From the NCBI GenBank assembly GCA_964472905.1, contig CAYYMI010000010.1, positions 1 through 56,689 on the forward strand: a DNA stretch of 56,689 bases. The letters run 5' to 3'. Origin of the DNA: Hellea sp964472905 (GTDB lineage: Bacteria; Pseudomonadota; Alphaproteobacteria; Caulobacterales; Maricaulaceae). The position numbers and the translations under genes are program-made. Every line of letters starts with the position of its first letter. Position 1 is the stretch's first letter. Under the pieces are notes generated by a model, which was not told where the DNA came from, did not search any database, and saw nothing but the letters and a program-made list of their open reading frames with translations. This document shows, piece by piece, positions 34,681 through 41,548 of the stretch.

Positions 34681-35562
34681 ATGGCAGGTTATTGCCAAGA
34701 TAGAACCGTTATCATTACAGGCGCCGGTGGCGGCTTGGGCCGCGCTTATGCTCTAGCACTTGGCGCAGAGGGCGCAAATGTTGTTGTCAATGATATTAAC
34801 GCTGAAACCGCGCAGGCGACAGTAGATACCATCACCTCTGCAGGCGGTCGGGCCATTGTGAATCTTGGCGATATCACAAGTTATGATGCGGCCTTTGATA
34901 TTGTAAAATCCGCGATAGATGAATTCGGAGACTTACAGGCTGTTGTTAATAATGCGGGTAATAACCGTGACCGTATGTTCACCTCATTATCCGAAGATGA
35001 TTGGGATCAAGTTATCCGCGTTCATCTCAAAGGGCATTTTTGTCTCTCTTCCCATGCGGCCAAATATTGGCGGCAACAAAGTAAAGAGGGTAAAACCGTC
35101 AACGCCCGTATTATCAATACAAGTTCAGGGGCGGGGCTTCAGGGATCCGTCGGGCAGACGAATTACTCGGCGGCAAAGGGCGGAATTTTAACGCTAACCT
35201 TAAACCAAGCGGCTGAATTAGGCCGTTATGGGATTACGGCTAATGCGGTCGCGCCGCAGGGCCGCACGGGTATGACCGAAGAGGTCTTTGCTGACATGAT
35301 GAAAATTCCAGAAGATGGAAGTTTCGATAAATTTGACCCCGCTAATGTCGCGCCTTTGATCTGTTACCTTGTCAGCGAAAAGTCATCTCATCTAACGGGC
35401 CATTGTTTTGAAAGCTTTGGCGGCAAGCTCTCAATTGCGCAAGGTTGGAAAACGGGCTCTGTCAAAGATAAAGGCGCGCGATATGACGTTTCAGAAATTG
35501 GAGATGTGATTGCTGATCTTGAACAAAATTCACCCCCTGCGCAGAAAGTCTACGGAACCTAA
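34681..35562 (+). CDS. Short-chain dehydrogenase (17beta-HSD4-like) in HIP cluster
   Basis: An SDR of 293 residues from the ATG at 34681, one base after fadA6. Motifs are TVIITGAGGGLGRAYALALGAEG, VVNDI, NNAGNNRD, NTSSGAG and NYSAAKGG (Tyr and Lys). The pattern resembles the SDR module of 17beta-HSD4/multifunctional enzymes, which oxidise 3-hydroxyacyl-CoA; similar genes (Rv3548c type) occur in the actinobacterial HIP cluster. It likely oxidises a hydroxyacyl-CoA from HIP breakdown. Its TAA overlaps the next ATG by one base. Confidence 0.87.
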   Translation: MAGYCQDRTVIITGAGGGLGRAYALALGAEGANVVVNDINAETAQATVDTITSAGGRAIVNLGDITSYDAAFDIVKSAIDEFGDLQAVVNNAGNNRDRMFTSLSEDDWDQVIRVHLKGHFCLSSHAAKYWRQQSKEGKTVNARIINTSSGAGLQGSVGQTNYSAAKGGILTLTLNQAAELGRYGITANAVAPQGRTGMTEEVFADMMKIPEDGSFDKFDPANVAPLICYLVSEKSSHLTGHCFESFGGKLSIAQGWKTGSVKDKGARYDVSEIGDVIADLEQNSPPAQKVYGT

Positions 35563-36623
35563 TGGCGTTTCCCTTCACAGAAGATCATGACATGATCAGA
35601 GAAACCGTTCGTGGGTTTCTCCAAGATTGGTATGATGGCGGGAAGGGGCCAGAAAAGATTTTTCAATCTGGAAAAGCGCATGACCCTGAGGCTTGGAAAA
35701 CCTTAGCGGTTGAGCTGGGTATGGCAGGCATCGCTATTGACGAGCGCTATGGCGGAGCAGGTCTTGGCGACCTTGGCCGCGTCGTTGTTATGGAAGAATT
35801 AGGGGCGTCCTTATGTGCGGTTCCCTATATGACGACCTGCGGTATTGTCGCTGATATTATTGAAATGGCGGGCGAAGAGTCAGCCAAAACCGAGCTGCTG
35901 CCAAAGATAGCTTCGGGTGAGTTAACGGCCGCCTATTCCGATGGACATGACGCGACTAAAAAAACTGTCACGCATAGTGTTTATTCAGGACATACAGATA
36001 TGATTGTCCTCTCGCGCCGTGTTCCTGATGGCATGGATTATTTCGCCATATCTACCGATGCGCCGGGTCTTGTGATTGAGCCGAAAAAGACAATGGATCC
36101 AACGCGGAGTTTTGCTACCATTGATTGGAGCCAAGTTTCCGAAAGCGATTATCAAATCATTGGCTATGGCAGTGAAGAGCGGCATGAGAAAATAATTGCT
36201 CAATCCTTTATTGCTTTGGCGGCTGAATGTATTGGCGGGGCGCAAAAATGTTTGGACATGACACTGGAATATACGGGGCAGCGTGTTCAATTTGATCGTC
36301 CCATTTCCAGCTTTCAAGCGATTAAGCACCGCTGCGCAGATATGTTTATTGAGTTAGAAGCGGCGCGTTCGGCTGTTTACGCCGCAGCGATTGCGCCAGC
36401 AGATGAAAAAACACAGGCCGCGTTAATCGCAAAAGCTTACGCGGCAGAGGCGTTTTATAAAATCGCAGGCGATGCTATTCAGCTCCATGGCGGCATTGGG
36501 TTTACTTGGGAATATCCTCTGCATTTTTTCTTCAAACGCGCGCGAGCCAATAAGTCAATGTTTGGCACGCCCCAAAATGCCTATGCCGCCCTAGCAGATC
36601 AATTGTTGGAGGGCGCGGCATGA
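35562..36623 (+). CDS. Acyl-CoA dehydrogenase, short subunit of second pair
   Basis: A 353-residue acyl-CoA dehydrogenase with the N-terminal FTEDHDMIRETVRGFLQDWYDG and the C-terminal RVQFDRPISSFQAIKHRCADM and LHGGIGFTWEYPLHFFFKRA. It lacks the GTN.IQRN flavin-binding end, which the next gene supplies, so the two should form a heteromeric enzyme. Compared with the 32625 protein it is longer and keeps more of the middle domain. The stop overlaps the next ATG by four bases (ATGA), favouring balanced synthesis of the two subunits. Confidence 0.88.
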   Translation: MAFPFTEDHDMIRETVRGFLQDWYDGGKGPEKIFQSGKAHDPEAWKTLAVELGMAGIAIDERYGGAGLGDLGRVVVMEELGASLCAVPYMTTCGIVADIIEMAGEESAKTELLPKIASGELTAAYSDGHDATKKTVTHSVYSGHTDMIVLSRRVPDGMDYFAISTDAPGLVIEPKKTMDPTRSFATIDWSQVSESDYQIIGYGSEERHEKIIAQSFIALAAECIGGAQKCLDMTLEYTGQRVQFDRPISSFQAIKHRCADMFIELEAARSAVYAAAIAPADEKTQAALIAKAYAAEAFYKIAGDAIQLHGGIGFTWEYPLHFFFKRARANKSMFGTPQNAYAALADQLLEGAA

Positions 36624-37810
36624 GCAGTGCTGTGCAAGAGGTCAGAGATAGTTTTGGTCAATGGATGTCCGAGAACCTTACGGGTGAATTTGCCTGCTTG
36701 AAATGGCGCGGGACTTTTGGCGATGATGAGGCTTATCCTGACTTACGAAAAAAATGGGAGCAACATCTTGGCGCGGCTGGCTGGATTGGCGTGGCGTGGC
36801 CCAAGGCCTATGGGGGCAAAGACTATGACCTGCCCCAGATGGTGGCTTTTAATGAAGAATATGCGCGATATGGCGGCCCAGGACGCTCGGGCCATATTGG
36901 CGAAACTTTGCTCGCGCCGACATTGATTGCTTACGGCACAGAGGCACAGAAGAAACGCTTTCTGCCCCCCATAATAAACGGGACTGAATATTGGTGTCAG
37001 GGCTATTCGGAGCCGGGAGCGGGCTCAGACCTGTCCAATATCAAAACCAAAGCTTGGCTCGATGGCGATGAGTGGGTGATTGAAGGTCAAAAAATTTGGA
37101 CATCATTAGCTGTTGACGCTGATTGGTGTTTTGTGATTGCTCGTGCCGAAACAGGGACTGTGGGGCGTCAGGGTCTCGTATTTTTACTTGTACCGCTTGA
37201 CCAAGACGGTGTTGAAATTCGTCCCATCACACAAATCACGGGCGGCTCAGAATTTAACGAAGTCTATTATACGCAGGCCCGCACAGCAAAAGACAATATT
37301 CTGGGCAGCGTCGGGGATGGATGGCGCATTGCTATGGCCTTACTCGGATTTGAACGCGGCGCATCAACACTTGGGCAGCAAATGATATTTGCCAATGAAC
37401 TGAGCGAAATTATCAAACTGGCTAAATCCAATGGCAAAGCCAATGACCCTCTAATTAGGCAGCGTATCGGGAAGGCCTATGCAGGTCTTCGCATTATGCG
37501 TATGACAGCTTTACGAGGTCTTGAAGGCGCCAAAGTTGGAGAGATGACACATGAGGCTTATATGTCTAAAATATATTGGGCGAGCTGGCATCGCGACCTC
37601 GGAGATTTGGCAATGGATGTCATGGGCGCGGATGCCGAGATCATGAAAAATGGCGAATTTGGCGCGCTACAGAAAACATATTTATTTGCGCGGGCAGATA
37701 CAATTTATGGCGGGACAAACCAGATCCAACGCAACATAATTGCTGAGCGCGCATTAGGCATGCCAAAAGAGCCGCGAGGCGGCGGAACGGTTATCAAAGG
37801 CTCATTATGA
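36620..37810 (+). CDS. Acyl-CoA dehydrogenase, long subunit of second pair
   Basis: A protein of 396 residues with GVAWPKAYGGKDYDLPQMV, YSEPGAGSDLSNIKTKA, EGQKIWTSLA and the C-terminal IYGGTNQIQRNIIAERALGMP. It is the flavin-binding long partner for the preceding short subunit. The two pairs in the cluster have opposite order (long-short, then short-long), so they are not a simple tandem duplication. The likely substrate is a late CoA ester of HIP degradation. It overlaps ipdF by four bases. Confidence 0.88.
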   Translation: MSSAVQEVRDSFGQWMSENLTGEFACLKWRGTFGDDEAYPDLRKKWEQHLGAAGWIGVAWPKAYGGKDYDLPQMVAFNEEYARYGGPGRSGHIGETLLAPTLIAYGTEAQKKRFLPPIINGTEYWCQGYSEPGAGSDLSNIKTKAWLDGDEWVIEGQKIWTSLAVDADWCFVIARAETGTVGRQGLVFLLVPLDQDGVEIRPITQITGGSEFNEVYYTQARTAKDNILGSVGDGWRIAMALLGFERGASTLGQQMIFANELSEIIKLAKSNGKANDPLIRQRIGKAYAGLRIMRMTALRGLEGAKVGEMTHEAYMSKIYWASWHRDLGDLAMDVMGADAEIMKNGEFGALQKTYLFARADTIYGGTNQIQRNIIAERALGMPKEPRGGGTVIKGSL

Positions 37811-38595
37811 CAGATTTGAAAAACATTCCAAATTACGTGCCGGGGCACGGCTTGTTAAAAGGCAAGCGTGTGGTCATTACGGCTGCGGCTGGTACAGGCA
37901 TTGGATTTGCGGTGGCGAAAAAATGTATCGAAGAAGGCGCGCAAGCTTTTATCTCTGATATCCATGAGGGCCGTCTGCAAAAGGCCCAAGATACATTAGA
38001 AGCAGATACAGGACAGAGGCCGGGTTTTGTGATTTGTAATGTCACTCAGCAAGATGATGTCGACGGACTTATTGCGGCGGCAGGAAAATCCATGGGCGGC
38101 ATTGATGTTGTCATCAATAATGCAGGCTTGGGCGGGACGGCCAATCTCGTTGATATGACAGATGAGCAGTGGATGGCTGTTCTGGACGTCACGCTCAATG
38201 GCTGTTTCCGTATTAACCGCGCCGCTATGCAATATATGAAAGCGCAAGGACATGGGGTGATTGTCAATAATGCCTCTGTTTTAGGATGGCGCGCGCAAAA
38301 AGGACAAGCGCATTATGCGGCAGCGAAAGCGGGCGTCATGGCGCTAACGCGCTGCGCGGGTGTCGAAGGCGCGGAATTTGGCATCCGCGTCAATGCCATC
38401 GCGCCAAGTCTGGCTTTGCATCCTTTTCTTCATAAGGTCACAAGCAAAGAATTACTCGAAGAGTTAGAAGCCAAAGAAGCTTATGGACGCGGCAGTGAAG
38501 TGTGGGAGCAAGCCAATGTCATGGTGTTCCTCGCCTCTGACTATTCCAGCTATATGACGGGCGAAGTTATTTCTACATCATCACAAAGGGCATAA
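37807..38595 (+). CDS. ipdF: IpdF-like short-chain dehydrogenase
   Basis: This SDR of 262 residues closely resembles IpdF (Rv3559c), which handles the 5-hydroxy/5-oxo group of HIC-CoA in the steroid C/D-ring route. Marks in common are RVVITAAAGTGIGFAVA, SDIHEGRL, NNAGLGG, the stretch NNASVLGWRAQKGQ followed by HYAAAKAGVMALTRC, and the end SDYSSYMTGEVISTSSQRA. The glycine-rich loop is AAAGTGIG rather than TGAS-GIG. It is coupled to the preceding dehydrogenase by a four-base overlap and followed by a MaoC gene. Confidence 0.87.
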   Translation: MTDLKNIPNYVPGHGLLKGKRVVITAAAGTGIGFAVAKKCIEEGAQAFISDIHEGRLQKAQDTLEADTGQRPGFVICNVTQQDDVDGLIAAAGKSMGGIDVVINNAGLGGTANLVDMTDEQWMAVLDVTLNGCFRINRAAMQYMKAQGHGVIVNNASVLGWRAQKGQAHYAAAKAGVMALTRCAGVEGAEFGIRVNAIAPSLALHPFLHKVTSKELLEELEAKEAYGRGSEVWEQANVMVFLASDYSSYMTGEVISTSSQRA

Positions 38596-38597
38596 TC

Positions 38598-39056
38598 ATG
38601 GTGCAAACAATAATAGATAAACCGGGCGACCTGATGGGGCAGGAGGGTTTAAAAATAGGCCCGTCTGATTGGATGGATATGACGCAAGAGCGGGTTAATA
38701 CTTTTGCGGAGGCGACAGGGGATCATCAGTGGATTCATGTCGATGTAGAGCGCGCGGAAAAGGGCCCCTTTGGAGCTCCAATTGCGCATGGATATCTGAC
38801 ACTATCATTGGCCGCGAAACTTATGCCTGAAATTCTCGAAATCAAAGGCATGAAAATGGGGATTAATTACGGCACTGATAAAGTTCGCTTTCTTAATCCT
38901 GTGAAAGTCGGATCGCGCGTCCGCGGTTATGGTGAGTTTCTTGAAATCAAAGAAGTCCCAGGTGGCTATCAATCTACCCTGCGTGTGACAATCGAAATTG
39001 AGGGGGAAGAAAAGCCCGCTTGCGTTGTCGATACCATTAGTCGTTATTACCCATAA
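38598..39056 (+). CDS. MaoC-like (R)-specific enoyl-CoA hydratase
   Basis: A hot-dog-fold protein of 152 residues. The hydratase-2 motif is visible as FAEATGDHQWIHVDVERA followed by GPFGAPIAHGYLTLSL, with the Asp and His of the MaoC/NodN catalytic pair. It should add water to a trans-enoyl-CoA. It starts two bases after ipdF and precedes the ketosteroid isomerase gene by nine bases with AAGGAG in between. In the context it probably hydrates an acyl-CoA dehydrogenase product of HIP breakdown. Confidence 0.88.
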   Translation: MVQTIIDKPGDLMGQEGLKIGPSDWMDMTQERVNTFAEATGDHQWIHVDVERAEKGPFGAPIAHGYLTLSLAAKLMPEILEIKGMKMGINYGTDKVRFLNPVKVGSRVRGYGEFLEIKEVPGGYQSTLRVTIEIEGEEKPACVVDTISRYYP

Positions 39057-39065
39057 GGAGCCCTC

Positions 39066-39476
39066 ATGTCCCAACATATGCAAGATGCCGTAGAGGCCTA
39101 TATCAGATTATTTAATGAACAGGATGCACAAGGCATTGCTGATCTTTACGCTGAAGATGCAACGGTCACAGACCCCGTAGGAGCCCCTCCCAAAGAAGGC
39201 AAGGAGGCTATACTTGAGTTCTATACAATGGCCGTAAAAAATGGGGCGAAGCTTGAATTAGTTGGGCCTACCCGAATTGCGGGTAACAGCGCGGCTTTTC
39301 CGTTTCGGTGTACCGTTGGCGGTATGACCCATGTTGATGCTGATGTTGCCGTTGAAGTCGAGCTACCTAAGGGCGGAATGACAATCGATATTATTGATAC
39401 TTTTGCTTTCAACGAAGATGGAAAAGTCATCGAAATGAAGGCCTATTGGGGCCCGACAAATATAACACAATTATAA
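39066..39476 (+). CDS. Steroid delta-isomerase (ketosteroid isomerase)
   Basis: A 136-residue protein closely resembling bacterial 3-oxo-delta5-steroid isomerase, which moves the delta-5 double bond to delta-4 in 3-ketosteroids. All three key residues can be placed: Tyr12 (VEAYIRLFN), Asp36 (ATVTDPVG) and Asp111 (IDIIDTFAF), matching Tyr14, Asp38 and Asp99 of the Comamonas enzyme. Length also fits. AAGGAG precedes the ATG. This is one of the strongest signs that the island acts on sterol-like 3-hydroxy-delta5 steroids. A hairpin follows the gene. Confidence 0.92.
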   Translation: MSQHMQDAVEAYIRLFNEQDAQGIADLYAEDATVTDPVGAPPKEGKEAILEFYTMAVKNGAKLELVGPTRIAGNSAAFPFRCTVGGMTHVDADVAVEVELPKGGMTIDIIDTFAFNEDGKVIEMKAYWGPTNITQL

Positions 39477-39485
39477 TGCATAGCC

Positions 39486-39512
39486 GACTTTCCGATTGAC
39501 GTTCGGAAAGTC
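39486..39512 (+). terminator. Stem-loop between isomerase and KstD genes
   Basis: A perfect 10-bp stem (gactttccga at 39486-39495, tcggaaagtc at 39503-39512) with a 7-base loop lies ten bases after the isomerase stop. No T-run follows, so it is a weak terminator candidate; it may be an RNA-processing or stabilising hairpin that sets different levels of the catabolic run and the kstD-sulfatase part. Confidence 0.45.
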
Positions 39513-39550
39513 CAAAGCTACAAAATATAGGCAAGAGCCTAGGGATCGTA

Positions 39551-41215
39551 ATGGATAGTATTGACGTAGATGTTTTAGTTGTTGGATCGGGCGCAGGCGC
39601 GCTGACTGCAGCTATCACAGCTCACGATCAAGGCGGCAAAGTTCTCGTTGTTGAAAAGTCCGATATGTATGGCGGAACATCTGCAACCTCGGGCGGCGGC
39701 ATTTGGATACCGTGTAATCATCTGATGGCAGAGCATGGGCAGAGCGATACGCCCGAGGCCGCTTTTGAATATATGAAGGCTTGTATCGGCGATGCTGTAT
39801 CTGACGAGCGTTTGAAAGCCTATGTCGATAATGCGCCGAAAATGCTCAAAGACATGGAAGATAAATCCGATGTGTGTTTCGTCTCTACGCCCTATGCAGA
39901 TTATCTGACGGAAAAGCCTGGGAGTAAGGAGGGGTGGCGTACGCTTGACCCAGTCCCCATGTCGGCAACGAAACTTGGCAAAGAATTTTTAAATATGCGT
40001 CCGCCTCATCCACAAACCATATTTGGGGGATTTACAATTACGATCAAAGAAGCCCAGACCATTATCACACGTCAAAAGGGATGGAAATGGATCATGGCGA
40101 AGCTGATGATTTCTTATCGTCTTGATATTCCAATGCGCATGAAATCAAAACGTCATCGCCGTCTGTGTTTGGGAAATGCCTTGGTTGGGCGTTGCTTGAC
40201 ATCAGTGTTTAAACGTAAAATTCCTATTTGGCGAGAATCGCCTCTGAAGTCCTTGATAGAAACCGAGGGTCAAGTTACTGGCGCAATCATCTCAAAAAAT
40301 GGTCAAGACTTCCGTGTGAATGCCGCCCGTGGCGTCATTCTAGCAGCGGGTGGGTTTGAACATAATGCCAAAATGCGTGAGAAAAACCTGCCAGGACCAA
40401 CCGATACAAAATGGAGCGCAACGCCGGGACATAATACAGGCGATGCTCATAAAGCCGCTGAGGCCGTAGGCGCGAAAATGACATTGATGGACGCCGCGTG
40501 GTGGGGGCCGTCAGTTCGTCTGCCGCGCGATGATAGATCTCGAGTTCTGTTTGCTGAGCGGGCTTTGCCAGGCATTTATATCGTGAACGAAAAAGGTGAG
40601 CGTTTCTTGAACGAGGCCGCGAGTTACGACGAAGTTGGGCGAGAGCTTCAAACACATCCAACGACGAGCTGGGTTATATTTGATCGCCGCGCGCGCGAGA
40701 AATATGGTATTGGTCCACTTTACCCAACGGCTGTTCATCCCGATTCAAAATGGAATGACTCCATCAAAGCCGTGGTCAAAAAATCAGACACGATAGCGGG
40801 TCTGGCAGATATGATGGGTGTGGATGCAGACGGTCTGGCGAGAACCGTTGAGAAAGTCGCGAAATATTCTGAGACTGGTATAGATGAAGATTATGCCTCT
40901 GGCAGCGCTACCTATGACCGCTATTACGGCGACCCCACTGTCACGCCCAATCCGTGCCTCGCGCCCTTAGACAAGGCGCCTTATTATGCCTTTCCGGTTT
41001 ATCCGGGGGATATAGGCACAAAGGGCGGGGTAGATGTGAATGCTAATGCGCAGGCCTTGAATAAACAAGGTATGCCAATCGCGGGTCTTTACGCCACAGG
41101 AAATACCGCGTCATCCGTGATGGGGTATACATATCCTGGAGCGGGGTCTACGATTGGGCCAGCCATGACATTTGGATATGTGGCGGCGAAACATATTATG
41201 GGTGCTAACGCTTAA
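39551..41215 (+). CDS. kstD: 3-ketosteroid delta-1-dehydrogenase
   Basis: A 554-residue FAD enzyme that desaturates ring A at C1-C2, needed before ring B opens. The FAD fold is VLVVGSGAGALTAAITA and the flavin region GGTSATSGGGIWIP. The active-site side shows TPYADYLTEKPG, the YAFPV-PGDIGTKGG segment near residues 478-494 and the C-terminal MGYTYPGAGSTIGPAMTFGYVAA, all typical of KstD. It starts 74 bases after the isomerase gene, past a hairpin. The other FAD_binding_2 protein of the island (12880) lacks the GTKGG segment and probably does a different desaturation. Confidence 0.92.
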   Translation: MDSIDVDVLVVGSGAGALTAAITAHDQGGKVLVVEKSDMYGGTSATSGGGIWIPCNHLMAEHGQSDTPEAAFEYMKACIGDAVSDERLKAYVDNAPKMLKDMEDKSDVCFVSTPYADYLTEKPGSKEGWRTLDPVPMSATKLGKEFLNMRPPHPQTIFGGFTITIKEAQTIITRQKGWKWIMAKLMISYRLDIPMRMKSKRHRRLCLGNALVGRCLTSVFKRKIPIWRESPLKSLIETEGQVTGAIISKNGQDFRVNAARGVILAAGGFEHNAKMREKNLPGPTDTKWSATPGHNTGDAHKAAEAVGAKMTLMDAAWWGPSVRLPRDDRSRVLFAERALPGIYIVNEKGERFLNEAASYDEVGRELQTHPTTSWVIFDRRAREKYGIGPLYPTAVHPDSKWNDSIKAVVKKSDTIAGLADMMGVDADGLARTVEKVAKYSETGIDEDYASGSATYDRYYGDPTVTPNPCLAPLDKAPYYAFPVYPGDIGTKGGVDVNANAQALNKQGMPIAGLYATGNTASSVMGYTYPGAGSTIGPAMTFGYVAAKHIMGANA

Positions 41216-41236
41216 ATTCTAACAGGAGAAAAGAGA

Positions 41237-41533
41237 ATGGCTTTTAACGGAACTTGGAATATTACAATGAAAACCCCGATGGGGGACCGCGAAGCTGTGC
41301 TGACGCTGGCTCAAGATGGCGACGCTCTATCGGGCACGATGGAAGCGGATGGTAACACGGTTGATGTTGTCGATGGTAAAGTCGAAGATGGCCGTGCCAA
41401 ATGGAAAGCCGACATTACAACACCTATGCCTATCACGTTAGAATTCGATGTCGCGGATGCTAGCGGTGATCTGGACGGCACAGTTAAGCTTGGTATGTTT
41501 GGCAGTTCTGGCGTTTCGGGAACACCCGCTTAA
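41237..41533 (+). CDS. Conserved 98-residue beta-rich protein
   Basis: A small protein with regular short strands: GTWNITMKTPMGDREAVLTL, DALSGTMEADGN, VEDGRAKWKADI, PITLEFDV and GTVKLGMFGSSGVSGT. It has no signal peptide or helix and looks like a small beta-barrel or lipocalin-like binding domain. I know similar proteins only as hypothetical. A good AGGAG ribosome site lies before the ATG, and it sits between kstD and the sulfatase with short gaps, so it is expressed with them. A steroid-binding or carrier role is conjecture. Confidence 0.75.
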   Translation: MAFNGTWNITMKTPMGDREAVLTLAQDGDALSGTMEADGNTVDVVDGKVEDGRAKWKADITTPMPITLEFDVADASGDLDGTVKLGMFGSSGVSGTPA

Positions 41534-41548
41534 AAATAAGGGCTCGAC

